Positions 13,155 through 26,559 of a DNA stretch of 64,000 nucleotides are shown in pieces. The stretch comes from Hofstenia miamia (taxonomy: Eukaryota > Xenacoelomorpha > Acoela), in assembly GCA_004352715.1 (NCBI GenBank), contig SCFE01000011.1, positions 1,065,872-1,129,871 on the forward strand, read 5' to 3'. The notes under the pieces were generated by a model. That model worked only from the letters and a program-made list of their open reading frames with translations, was not told the origin of the DNA and made no database searches. Numbering within the stretch: position 1 is the first letter of the stretch; each line of letters opens with the position of its first letter. A program made the position numbers and the translations under genes.

Positions 13155-16100
13155 TAAAGTTTTTTTATCATTTTGATATGTTTTAAGATGGTACAATTGC
13201 TATACAAAGTTACATTTAGACCAGAAATTTACAACGAATTATGGATTAAGAGTATCGAATTAACCAATAGTTTTATTAGAGAAAAACAATGAATAATTCG
13301 GGCTTAAGAAAGTGTACAAATAATCCGAAAATCCGCATAAACCCGATACGGATAAAGCGGAATTGACTGTATGTAGAAAACAGACTTTTAAAATATTTTG
13401 GGCTATAAGAAATTAATTAATTCCTTAAGTCGAACTTCCCTGCTATAATTTCATGGAAAATCATTAATGAGCAACACCTTTGTAAGTTTATGTATTTGGA
13501 CAAAATTATTTCATTAAAATATCTTTATATCAATTACAATGCTTTAGAAAATAGAAAATTTAAATTGAATAGTACAAAAACATAATTTAGACATTTCAAA
13601 TATCAACTTTTCTAATTATTGCATAGTAATATTTGTTAGAATTCCACGAAATCTACTCTACCCGAAACTCTATTATTTAGAAAGGAATACCTTAGCTTTC
13701 CAAATTATTTTTTGGTTATATATAAATATTCATATTAATATTGGTTTTTATTCAAATGATTGACTGCATTTTAAGCTGCTAAAAATAACCACTGCAACTG
13801 ATATTTTATAATATCTGTTTATTTGATCATTACTATAATGTGTTTTTAGCAAAATTAAGCACTGTAGAAAACAGTTTTTTGCAATAGCTGATGGATCAGT
13901 AATCATAATTCAATGATATGAAATGTATTGGAATGCAAACTTCAAACGATAAATATAATATGCTATTTAATAAAGGAGAAATTTTATTTTGCAATTTTTT
14001 TCACATCTGCTACTAGAGACTTAATGCATTTATTCTTTGTTGTTCATGAAAATACATAGTTTCCACTACCATTTTATCCCAGACATTTTGTTTATAGTTT
14101 CTGATGTGTGCTAAATCAAGGATTTTAATTGTTGAAGAGTTTCATCTTTGTTTCAAAAGCAAGTGAATTATAAACAAAATAATTCATTCCACTTGAAGAA
14201 CCACAGGTATGCTTAAGCTAAAACTTCAATAATAAAATCTACCATATTAAACAAAGCTATTTAGTAGGCGTGAAGGAAATATCAGTAAAATTTTAAAAAA
14301 AAATTGATCAATGAATTAAGAATAATTTAGGATAAATTCATTCATAAATGTATGCATTTAAAATACAATGGTGATTGAACACATTATAAATATTCTCTCA
14401 TACAAATTGACATCTGTGGAAGTTTTCATACAATTGAATGAGCAGATTTATAAATAATCCTCTAAAATTATAAATTTATGTACATATAATTTTATTCTTG
14501 CATTTATCTTGGAAACACTGTATAAAATTAATATATGGATAAATTTATGGAAGATTTTTTCTTGCAAAAATGTGAAGTGGTATATTCACATAATTTGCAA
14601 CCACTATAAATTCCTGTACCCTGTAATGTAGGTTAGCAGTACACTGCATATAAAGTGTAAAATGGTATTTGTAAGTAAATCAAAATTTTTAAACATGTTC
14701 TATTAGTTCCCAATGAATATTGTTGTTAACACCTATTTTGAAATACAGAATATTGTGAATATAAAAAATATATAAAAAAACCCAAGAGAAAAACAAATTC
14801 TAAAAATATTGTTTCTAATCATGAATGTAAACTATTGCTGTTAAATTTTAATATAAATGATTGAATTAATTGTAAGCATGATCCTATTTAAGTTTTTCAT
14901 GCTAGTAAATAATGCTCAACGACAATAGCTGCAAAATATGAAACTTTTATTTGTATTAAATTCATATTTAAGCTAAAATCCTACAGGAGAGTTTCTTTCA
15001 CTTGTCACACACTGACAAGTCATGGTCGTATATTGACATCATATTTTTAATTTTTCATTTTGAGCCTAGAATATCAGTTTATGTTTGATGATAATACGCA
15101 GAAAGTTTCTTCTATCTTAATAATAAATAAAAACAAAAATAGAAAAATTTAATATTCAATTTAGCCATCTATATAATTATTTATTCGTTTGTAAATAGAG
15201 CTTTTCGCTGATTCAAGATTGAATCTTATAGTCATTCTTGTGATTAACAGCTTGATGTACTCATTTCATACATATTTTGTTTTCAATCTGTTTATGTACC
15301 TACATCATTAATTAAGTAAACTGCCATAAAATATTCATCTTTTAAGAAATAAGTTTTGCTTAAAAACCTACATGAAATGTATTGATTTCTAATTTATAAA
15401 TAAATGCGTGTCTTTGTGAAAAATTATGTTTTTATGTGTAAATTAAATCAAACCTTTATAATAGAGTGGAAGAATATCCTTAACAATTATAATGTGTATT
15501 TGGAACTATTGCGCCATTCATTTACAAGAGAATGAATTGAGCTGATTGGCTCAGAAGTTAGATTTTATATTTTGTCTTAAGGAAATCTATTTTCAATTAA
15601 TTACAGTTCGATTCTACAATATTTTGTTTATTTGTTTAAATACATAATGCTTATAGCGTAATGTTNTATATACTCTTATATATATATGTATTTCATTATA
15701 TACTGATTAACACTTATTAGTTAAGGCCAAGAATAACAAAAAATGATTTGATGATAATGTTGCATAAAACTAATAATTTTTTCAGAGAAAAGAATGTACA
15801 AAACTGGATATCAATTTATCATAAACTTCTTTGCCTATTTTAGAAACTGAAAAGCATTAAGAAAATGCTGATAGAATTACACAACAGAATAAGTATATTT
15901 AATAAATACATTTTATATTGCAATTTGAAATTTCAAAGGCTTGATTTTAGTAAACACGTAGCTATTGCTTGCAAAGTTATCAGATATTGATCAACGAAAT
16001 GTTGAATTTATAGTGTTATTAATATAATTTTGAAGTCTCTGCTATCAATATATGTAAACATTTCTTCAATTCTCCTTTAGAGTCTGAATTACTTGAGAAT

Positions 16101-18419
16101 TTGAAATAATTTCTATATTCTTGAGAATTAATAAAGATATAACAGAGTAAATTCAACAAAAACCAATGAGGTACAACTGATTGAATCAGAAAAGAATGTC
16201 TTGATTGGAACTATTTAGGATTTAATATTTATATTATGTTATATTATATTATATTATATTCTCTCGATCTTCAAGTAGAATAACAGCTATTACAAGATGC
16301 ATAGTATTCTTTGTTATAATTGAATTATACTATTCGCAATCTGATCATTGCATTGCAGAGTGGGTTAACCCTATTAGCTCAGCCATTCTTACAATTTTAA
16401 AGTTTTCAATTAAATTTTTTCAAATCCGAATAATTCACTAAATATTAATAAAGATATCTCCAATCTCACAATACAACTTAATAGAGAATGGTCTCCTCTG
16501 TCTCTTTCATCTATGAATCTGCGAGAACATGTATGTATTGTAACAAATTAATATTTTCAAATACTTCAAACAGGAATATTTTTTCTTAAATTTTCTTAAT
16601 GCCATATAAGCAAACTTTACCATATATTGTCAAAATACAAGGATTTTCGATATTCCTAAGCGCTTGGACAAAATGATTTGAAAATCTTAGTAAATGGGTT
16701 GGTATTTTAATTTAGATAGTAATTAATAATACCATTTTAGGAAATCTTTCATTGTATTATCGTCTTAAATCTTTTTCCTTCAAAACCACTATGAAGTTGT
16801 TTGGTTTTTGTCTTTTTGATATATTTTAAAATCATAATTAGATTTATCAGAAACAAATGATGAAATATATAACTGGTGAGATTTAAAACTACCAAAACTA
16901 TATAGAAGATTTGAATTCTAAAAATTTTATAGATTGCTATTGACAAATTAGAGTTGCGTAAGGAGAGATAACATTTTAGAGCATTTAATGTAAATGCAAC
17001 AATCAATGTTTTAATTTATATGCAATTGGGAAGTACTCCCAGCATGCAAATTTCCAATTTTTTTGAAATTGAATTATTTTTTACTGTAAGTTTCATCAGA
17101 TGTGATTTTATGCAAAGTATAGATAAAAAATGAATTCGAATAAAAAATTTAGAAATTTCATAAATAATAAATTGATTATGTCTATGTAACTAGATACATA
17201 GTTTTTTACAATAAAGTTTTTTCTAAATAGAAAATTATCCAGTACTTTGTTTTCATATAACATATTAATTTTGCATCATTACTGAAGCCCATAGTCCTTT
17301 ACGTAAGGGATAATAAACTCATTTAGTGTAAAGTTGTATAATGGTCAATTCTTACTGAATATCCTATTGTTCATTATGATTACTATATCACAGCATTTAG
17401 ATCAATTGAAGATTCATCCGTTCTTTTAATTTTTTCATTCTATGCTATTTCTTAGATTGTATTTTATTTCACTCACTACTTCTGTTTTTAGAGAAAAACA
17501 TAGTATAGTGCTTAATAATTCCTTGCAAAGAATAAAAAAGTATACACTTCAACCAAAAAATGGAGAAAAAAAATTAACATGGTTAAATTTGACTGAATTT
17601 TGATTTCCTAGATAAATCAAATAATAATAATCACGTAAAAATCAATTTTAGAAAACATTCATTAAATTTACATTTTTCATGTATTTAAGCAAGAAATGTT
17701 GCTAGTTATATAATGTTTAATTAAAATTAAGAACATTAAACTATATCTTTAATGATGTCTTGTCTCGTTCAAATATTTGTTTTGATATTGACTATTAACA
17801 GTAGTAAATGAATTGCATTAAATTTAGAAAAATAACTACTTCCCCATTTCATCTGGTTAATTAACTTATAGAATTATTGCAATAGTTCATGCAAGCAATG
17901 TGAGAAACTTAACAAACAAAACTCTATTTTCAGTATGTTAAAATTAGTAAAATTAGCACAATTCAATCCCATGAATAATGATTTTAATTTGTGCTACCAA
18001 TTTCTAAATTTGTTCAAGTCCTGAGAAATCAAGTTCCCATTGTTTAGTATAATGAATCTAGATTATAGAAAGTGAATTTATTAAACAAAATTATACATGT
18101 GCAATAAACGAAGTTGCATAGCCTTTAAGTTTCTTAAAAAACTTGATATGGTTTCAATTTCATTCCTCTCATATTTTTAAGGTCTATTCCTTCAATATTT
18201 TTATTCGTGTATTTAGTTATATTTTTCAAAGTCATATATTGCAATAATTGAATTATTATTCATTATCTTGTGTATAACATTGGATCTAAAGGTTTGTTAT
18301 ATAGTTATATTATCCAGGTTTACAGTGACTTCTTGACATTGTTTGAATAAAAGACAACACGGATCTTGCAAACAAATATCAACCATTAATCATTTCCGCA
18401 AAAAAATTCTTAATATATA

Positions 18420-18420
<1 letters not shown>
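13155..18420. other. AT-rich non-coding DNA, no gene seen
   Basis: No supported gene. At 13310-13374 there is a patch with repeated atCCGaaa/CCGcat/CCGatACGG motifs ending in GCGGAATTGACTGTA, which looks like one end of a pogo/Tigger-type element without a clear partner. An (ATATT)n run lies at about 16230-16260. One ambiguous base (N) is at 15666. Confidence 0.4.
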
Positions 18421-18421
<1 letters not shown>

Positions 18422-18453
<32 letters not shown>

Positions 18454-18553
18454 NNNNNNNNNNNNNNNNNNNNNNNNNNNNNNNNNNNNNNNNNNNNNNN
18501 NNNNNNNNNNNNNNNNNNNNNNNNNNNNNNNNNNNNNNNNNNNNNNNNNNNNN

Positions 18554-18583
<30 letters not shown>
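18422..18583. repeat. (TA)n array interrupted by a 100-N assembly gap
   Basis: TA repeats flank N positions 18454-18553. The exact 100-N length suggests a gap of unknown size placed where assembly failed in the TA array. Confidence 0.95.
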
Positions 18584-18586
<3 letters not shown>

Positions 18587-18839
18587 CGCTGGGTATTTTT
18601 CAGGAAATAAATTATTGGCCCCCAGTACACTTTCTGACGTTGGGTATATGGGTTTTTGAAAAAGTCCGAGTTCAGGCCCAATTTTTTGTACATAATCTCA
18701 TATGGGGTCCTCATTAACAGATCTATCAAAAAAATTAGGGTAATTTTTTTATGCCTCACATGGTCACCTGGCGCTGGGTACAGGGGTTTTTGCTCGAAAC
18801 TGGGTACAAAACGAAAAAACCAATATACCCAGCGCCAGT
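18582..18839. mobile_element. MITE with TGGCGCTGGGTAT terminal inverted repeats
   Basis: The left terminus TGGCGCTGGGTAT (18584-18596) is mirrored by ATACCCAGCGCCA (18825-18837). It sits inside a TA-rich array. The interior holds additional partial copies of the end motif (cgttgggtatatgggttttt and gcgctgggtacaggggttttt), so it has sub-repeats. No coding capacity. Confidence 0.65.
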
Positions 18840-18859
18840 ATATATGTATATATATACAT

Positions 18860-21800
18860 ACATTGATTTGATGAATGAAGTAAATTGTAGATATTCATAG
18901 GTAGCAGACATTTCTATAGTAGTTGCTATTTTCCAATGAAGAAGAGTATAAGATTTTATTCAGATCTTAAAGAGAGTTATTGCTACTGGTAGTAGTAGTA
19001 TTGTGTGGAATCATACAACTATGTTTCATATTTCAATAGAGCTAGAAAATGCATAAACTCCAATATTTGATGGACACTCAATTGGTTAGGGGGTTACACC
19101 ACTAAAAGTTTCATGTTAACAGTTCTCTGAAGATTCGCATATTCTCAATTTTAAATGTTTGAGTTCCGATGGATCCTCGTTATTGCTGATTTTCATTTAT
19201 GATACATTTCTTTACCCTAAGAAAACATTTTAGATTGTCTATGCCTAAACAGCGCTTGCACGATATCAAAAATACGAGACTATTTTTGCATCTCTAGAGG
19301 TTTGCACTACATAGCTAACAAGCCACGAAATATTTGCATTGAGTTCATCTGAAGAGATAAAAATATACGTGAAATCAAAAGACACATTTTCAGTGTTTGG
19401 AAGAACAGGTAAGCCAAAATAAGTAGCAAGGAGAATACGATTTTATTGCTACCATGCGCAAGTAATAAAATGTCTGGAATAGAATTCTTTATGAAATATA
19501 TGTCCAACATAATATTTTGCTAAACTTTAAAAAAACTGCATTTTTAATACAGCATACATGCATCACAGGCAAAAAAGGACACGGATGCGGGTTTATCTAC
19601 ATGGGTGCAGTGGGGGCAAAGGATTTTAAATGACAAGCGGGTTGCGCGCGATAGTGGGCATTTTGTCACATGTTTACTACTAAACTAATACAATAATTAT
19701 ACTATGAAATCTATATAATGTAATATTTGACATCATTCACTCAATTAAACAAAATTAATACAAAAGTCAATTCGGTGATCGACATTTTTTGGCTTAATTG
19801 ACAAGAGATATTTAGAAAATAGAGGGTGTGTTGGTGAATTTTTCTAGTAGACAAGCGAATGCGGTGCAGTTGCGGGCCCACTCACTGCGGGTGCGATGCA
19901 ATGCGGTTTTAAAAATATATACCCGCGTCCATTTATGATCATAGGAATTTGAGACTTGAGTGACGCTGTAGATTTTTCATGTCAAAACTAAATTGTACAA
20001 CTTTTATTTTTCTAGTCTTATGTTCGCACAACTTTTTCAAAAAATAATGAAAAAAATTTGAAATTTGTATTTCATTAGAATAACAGTTGGTTTAAAAGTG
20101 AATTTTTTTTCACAATATATGGGCTTAGTTTGAAAAAAGGACTTGTTGATGAGATTTATTGGTGTCTGAACTGAAATATTTAAGGTTTACTATTGGTTGT
20201 AACGAGACAATACTCTTATAATAAAAGATGCGGTTAGCAGTATAACACAAAAGACATTTTCCAAAGAATATCATTCAGAAGATATTTTCAAAAAACGTCA
20301 TTTGATTTTAGCAAAGAATTGAAACTGACTTCCAAGCAAAACACAATTTACAGTAGTTACGCAGACATAAGTTCAAATCGAGCTTGGTAAAAACCAACTT
20401 ATTCGACAGGTGCTTTTACCAGCCTCTTTTTATTTGTAGTAATCACAGCCTCTGTCTATTATAAAAGTTAAATTGAGTGTAAGAAAACCGAAGCATGTAA
20501 TTAGATGAAGCCAAAATTTGTGCAAGCTTAAAATTATTATATTAATCATGCTTCAATCAAATCATATTGATTAAGGTAGCAATTTGGCCTAATTAGGCTT
20601 ATGACTAATTTAATTTTACTATGTGTAAACTATTATCCCAGTTAACATATTTTACTTTGTAATTATTAAACAGTAACTTCGTTATCGAATACATTCTCAA
20701 ATGAACACAACAAAAACTAAGTATGTTCTTTAACGCTTCTAGTTACTGTTGCAGACGTCATTAAAAACTGTATTAGTAATATTTCTACCAAAGTATATGC
20801 AGGCTTCAATTATGCCAGCATGAAAGCCTTAGATAATATGCTGTCACTGTTAATTTAAATTACAATTGGTAACGTAAATTAATTTCATTGTCACCTCAAA
20901 TCACTAGTAGAGAGAAACCGGCTTAAGTATTTCGTTATCAATTCAATTGACTTACGTTACTGGCGATTGCGATAAATGTATTTATGATACTGTAGGTGTT
21001 TTCCGAAGCAGTTCTTGCAAACATCGACATTAACCGAATGGCACAGACATAATTCAATTTAAATTTATTTCTGCCAATTTATTAAAAATCAATGCCATTT
21101 AATATATAACAAGCATTTATAACACTTTATGGGAGATGTCACACACATATTTCTTAAATTAATTATTAATTGTGAAATTTTAAATGGTGAAATATTTGAT
21201 TTATTGGTCTATACAGAATGTATTGTATCTACATTTATGTCAATTGTGCAATGTTACAAAACTGATACAGAATATAATTTATTTCAGTTCTATTCAGTTG
21301 TCATGATATATAAGTGAGAAAACAATTGTTGGTAGTTATCAGAAATATTAAATAAGTGTGAATCTAAAAATGTCCTTAGTTCTTCCAGCTAAAAAACATC
21401 TAATTCATAAGCTCTTATATTTATGCACATCTATTGATGTATTTACCTATTTATATTGTGTTTGCCGATTTCAACACGTAAGTTGTAAGTTTGTAAGTAA
21501 TTTCCAGTAAGTAAGTTTACCTTAGTGTTACTTTGATACATTTTTCAAATTTCAATAAGAGATGTTACTCTAAATTGATTTGGTAATGAATAATAAAGTA
21601 ATTACTTGTGATTATTTTTTGAAAATGTCAAAAAAAAATTTGTAAGCAATTGAGCACTAAGCATAAAAGATTATCAAAGACGTCAAATTTCCACTCATCA
21701 TCATCATTCTCTCCATTTTATTAACGTCATAGATGTCAATGGCAGCTAAAATTCGAAAATAGAATGAACATAATATACAGGTGGTATATTTTTACAATGC

Positions 21801-22939
21801 TGTTTTTAAGTGAGTTAACCTTTGTCCCTTGCTGTGGTGCAAGTTTCTCCATTAAATTTGTAAGATGTTTTGAAGGCACTAACAGTGCATGTTCCACGCA
21901 GCTCCAAACATTTATTCTTAGCCTTACAACATTACTAAATAGCATAGACTTGAATGGGCGATCCGTGCCATGCTCGTGCCCACATTGAAATACATATAAA
22001 ATATATGAGTAATTTTAATTTCTAAATCTATTTATTTGCATGTCGAATAAGTTGTATGACTAAAACAATTTGCCTCCAAAACCATGTCATTCATGAAGGC
22101 TTAATCTAGGATGCTCTTTACATTAAAAGAAAAAATTATAGATTGTAGTGCCGGGCCAGGCTCGTGCTTGATTTTTTAAATAAATTGATAAATCAATGCA
22201 CGGTTCCAACAATGGCAATCGCACAAATAATTGATACTGTCAATGCTTATTAAACTGATTAGCAGGATTACGGTGGGGTGACATTTTTCAAACTACAACC
22301 TATACCATACCATATAAAACATCTACAAATCCACACCACACCACACCACACCACATGATTGTAAATTTGCGCCACAAATCTCCCAGCAACATTTTGACAA
22401 TATGCATTAACATACATAAAAAATATAATAAAATTTTAAAATTCGCTACCTCACCATAGTTATATTTAGTAACGCTGATGCTAATAGTTCACGATTTTGT
22501 ACTAAAAATTTTTTAAATGTCTTAAGTCTTTTACTGATTCATTGTAAATCATTTCATTTCAATTCAAATTGCAATGAGACATATATTTTATATACATGGA
22601 CTTAAATATAGTAACCTACATGTCTCACCTAATTGTATGCAGCCATTATTGAACTGACTAATAAGCAAGGCTTCTGGTTGTCTTAAGCAGGTCAAAATAA
22701 GCTGTTACACAACTTTCATCTAGCATTTATGAGCCCCGTTTCAATAACAGGCTCATAAAGAAGTTGTTCGCATGACATTGTATGAGCTTGTCTGGTTTAG
22801 TGCTACAAATGTTATTGAAGAAGACATTGTAATTAAGAGCCAAATGCTAAAAACAAGCGAAGACGTTTACCCCTGGGAGTAGACTCTGTCCGTCAACCTT
22901 CCAATAAAAAAGCTTTTGCATGCCTTATAAATAATGTAT
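18860..22939. other. AT-rich DNA outside the MITE, no gene seen
   Basis: Apart from the MITE at 19.6-19.9 kb, no gene is supported. Overlapping 70-codon frames on both strands at 21736-21988 have somewhat balanced codons but no recognisable family. A (CACAC)n pentamer run is at about 22334-22354. Confidence 0.4.
19576..19932 (-). mobile_element. MITE with GGACGCGGGT ends, copy 1
   Basis: It ends in ACCCGCGTCCAT at 19921-19932 and begins with ggacacggatgcgggt. The interior matches the copy at 59793-60150 in opposite orientation (for example atttagaaaatag and gtcaattcggtgat against their reverse complements). It is GC-richer than its surroundings. Confidence 0.6.
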
Positions 22940-22947
22940 GTATAGAC

Positions 22948-23581
22948 CAGGCTTGTCAACGAGCCGAGCTTCTAACGAGCCGAGCCGAGCTTGAGCACAG
23001 TATTGGATATACAACGAGCCCAAAACGAGCCTATTTTNNNNNNNNNNNNNNNNNNNNNNNNNNNNNNNNNNNNNNNNNNNNNNNNNNNNNNNNNNNNNNN
23101 NNNNNNNNNNNNNNNNNNNNNNNNNNNNNNNNNNNNNNNNNNNNNNNNNNNNNNNNNNNNNNNNNNNNNNNNNNNNNNNNNNNNNNNNNNNNNNNNNNNN
23201 NNNNNNNNNNNNNNNNNNNNNNNNNNNNNNNNNNNNNNNNNNNNNNNNNNNNNNNNNNNNNNNNNNNNNNNNNNNNNNNNNNNNNNNNNNNNNNNNNNNN
23301 NNNNNNNNNNNNNNNNNNNNNNNNNNNNNNNNNNNNNNNNNNNNNNNNNNNNNNNNNNNNNNNNNNNNNNNNNNNNNNNNNNNNNNNNNNNNNNNNNNNN
23401 NNNNNNNNNNNNNNNNNNNNNNNNNNNNNNNNNNNNNNNNNNNNNNNNNNNNNNNNNNNNNNNNNNNNNNNNNNNNNNNNNNNNNNNNNNNNNNNNNNNN
23501 NNNNNNNNNNNNNNNNNNNNNNNNNNNNNNNNNNNNNNNAGCCGAGCAGAGCTTGGAAATGTCGGCTCGTTGAAGAGTCTG
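22948..23581 (-). mobile_element. hAT-type MITE, GGCTC-rich family, copy 2 (contains assembly gap)
   Basis: Ends are CAGGCTTGTCAACGAGCC and GGCTCGTTGAAGAGTCTG. An exact 8-bp target duplication GTATAGAC lies at 22940-22947 and 23582-23589. The visible left part is the reverse complement of the right half of the 49.4-kb copy. N positions 23038-23539 fill the middle. Eight-bp duplications and CAG termini are diagnostic of the hAT superfamily. Confidence 0.8.
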
Positions 23582-23589
23582 GTATAGAC

Positions 23590-25899
23590 AATTATATATA
23601 TTACAACAAATTTAAAAATTGCGTGGAATTATAAAAAAATTCACAAAAAAGTCAATTATTTCGAAAAAATCCTATCCCAATTTTGGACTATGCTATGACT
23701 GATAAAATCAAATCAATTCATGTCCTTCTCAAAAGCTGTTTCGATTAAGCAAGGCAGTACATACTATTGAAACAAAAAGTCTTGGCATTTTTAATCTACA
23801 AATCCCCCACATCTGATGAACTGGTATTTATATGCATATATAATGCCACAATTAATGATAAAATTCTACAGGTGGATGTGTAAGATGTGATGGGGATCGC
23901 AAGCGTGTTATTTACCTTAAAATCAGCGTTAACCTGTTGATCAGCTTGAGTTTCTGCGGAAACTGTTAGCAGTGTTATTTGACGAAAGCAAGGAACAATA
24001 TAATTTCTTCGTAGTCCATTTTTTAATGATGTTAAAGATTGGATGTGGTATTTCACAAGATATGTGTTGGTAAATTATGAAATTTATCACTTTGAATTTG
24101 AAAAAAGGTAATTGCAATTTTAATAGAATTAAGCATTTTCCTTTTCAAGAATTTCTTATGTTGAGTAAGGAGGAGTAATGGGACACCATATTTAATTATT
24201 TTTAGTAATGATTAAGGATTCTTTTTAATTTATCATATTGAAGCAAATTGAAATGTCCTATATTGGGTTGGCTCCTCTTCATCAAATTTGACCTTAATAT
24301 AAATGAACTTTGAATTTGAATATATTTTTAAAACTAAGTTTATTGTAAGTGGCAAAATATTTTGCTAGCTATGTGCATTACTCCACAGAAGGCTTAAGAC
24401 TTTTTTATATTCAAAGTTGTATAATGAAACTTTATTCATGGCTTTAAAAATATTTTCTTAATGTAATTTATGAATTTTCGTGTAGCTTCACATAAAAATT
24501 TAAAAAAATTTTTTAGTTTTTCACATTTTGAAACCAAACAGAATTTGAAGGAATAATAAGTACCGTTTGAAATTTTCATTGTAAATTATATATCAACTTA
24601 CTTTGGATAATTATGAAAGTTTTTTTTAGTTCGAGAATCTCCATTCTCCATTGCATAATCAATTATTTGATCCTGTATAATACCATCTTTGCAAAAAATT
24701 GTGTAAGTCAGAGGATACTGACTAACCCAATTAGAATAAAAATTGTTTAAATTATTTTGCACAAATTTGGGTTCTGCTCTTAGTCATAATCAAATAATTC
24801 AAAACGAAGAATTGGGGTAAGACATAACCTGATAAAAATTAAGATTAGAGCAAATTTTCCACTGCATAAAATTACTTAATTATATTTGAAATTTATTTTA
24901 TATTTGAATTTATAATGTCATCCTGTAAATTCATTCTTCAATATATACTTTGTGCTAATATATATATATATATATATATANNNNNNNNNNNNNNNNNNNN
25001 NNNNNNNNNNNNNNNNNNNNNNNNNNNNNNNNNNNNNNNNNNNNNNNNNNNNNNNNNNNNNNNNNNNNNNNNNNNNNNNNNNNNNNNNNNNNNNNNNNNN
25101 NNNNNNNNNNNNNNNNNNNNNNNNNNNNNNNNNNNNNNNNNNNNNNNNNNNNNNNNNNNNNNNNNNNNNNNNNNNNNNNNNNNNNNNNNNNNNNNNNNNN
25201 NNNNNNNNNNNNNNNNNNNNNNNNNNNNNNNNNNNNNNNNNNNNNNNNNNNNNNNNNNNNNNNNNNNNNNNNNNNNNNNNNNNNNNNNNNNNNNNNNNNN
25301 NNNNNNNNNNNNNNNNNNNNNNNNNNNNNNNNNNNNNNNNNNNNNNNNNNNNNNNNNNNNNNNNNNNNNNNNNNNNNNNNNNNNNNNNNNNNNNNNNNNN
25401 NNNNNNNNNNNNNNNNNNNNNNNNNNNNNNNNNNNNNNNNNNNNNNNNNNNNNNNNNNNNNNNNNNNNNNNNNNNNNNNNNNNNNNNNNNNNNNNNNNNN
25501 NNNNNNNNNNNNNNNNNNNNNNNNNNNNNNNNNNNNNNNNNNNNNNNNNNNNNNNNNNNNNNNNNNNNNNNNNNNNNNNNNNNNNNNNNNNNNNNNNNNN
25601 NNNNNNNNNNNNNNNNNNNNNNNNNNNNNNNNNNNNNNNNNNNNNNNNNNNNNNNNNNNNNNNNNNNNNNNNNNNNNNNNNNNNNNNNNNNNNNNNNNNN
25701 NNNNNNNNNNNNNNNNNNNNNNNNNNNNNNNNNNNNNNNNNNNNNNNNNNNNNNNNNNNNNNNNNNNNNNNNNNNNNNNNNNNNNNNNNNNNNNNNNNNN
25801 NNNNNNNNNNNNNNNNNNNNNNNNNNNTGTTATTTGTGCTCGATTACTATAACTCTAATTCAGTCGATGCTAAAAATACATACATATATACATATACAT

Positions 25900-25942
<43 letters not shown>

Positions 25943-26558
25943 AGAGGAAAGTGGATTTAATGGTTGGTTTCAGTTAAAAAAAAAATGTCTTCAAACCCTA
26001 TCTTTTTCGATAGCGAAGTTCAATGCACAGCTAAATAAGTTTTGCTACGATTCGCTAGATGGCATTCTCATGAGTTATTTTCAAGGAAATTTAAGTTAAT
26101 AGACAACTTCCTAAATTTTTTTATAAATTTGCCGTTTAAGAAACTGTAAAATTTATTTCTTCTGTGATTTTTCACATATTAGCTTGACTATATATATATT
26201 TATATGTATACATAAATAAATAAACATAAGAGGGCATCTACAATCCGAAATATATATACGTGGATGTGAATCCAAGCTGAAACATTTTCAAATACTAATA
26301 AGACATCGTGAAATTAAAATAGTAGAAACAATATGTATAAAATCAACTACGAAAACATTATTAAATAAACAAAGACATCCAATAAATCTAAATATATTTT
26401 GAAGTTCTGAATTACTAAAAGAAAAAGTTTTTCCAAATGTTTGAAAAAGTGTTTGTTGAAACATGCCGCAATAAAACATTATACAGAAATGTTCAAAATC
26501 TAAGGATTATAACCAGAATATATATATATATATGAGAAGCATAGATTTTCTTATAAAT
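23590..26558. other. AT-rich DNA with large assembly gap, no gene seen
   Basis: N positions 24981-25827 (847) lie between (TA)n arrays, at about 24958-24980 on the left and 25899-25940 on the right. The frame at 23796-24056 (minus) has acceptable codons and a possible donor (AAG/GTAAAT), but no domain, so I do not call it. Confidence 0.45.
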
Positions 26559-26559
26559 A

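Noticed and set aside
18343-18759. Long open frames on both strands across the N gap
   Set aside because: They are open only because N codons and (TA)n (IYIY repeats) contain no stops.
22991-23591. 198- and 186-codon frames
   Set aside because: Frame runs through the 502-N gap inside a hAT MITE.
24915-26099. 394- and 341-codon frames
   Set aside because: Almost entirely N codons plus (TA)n; no real protein.
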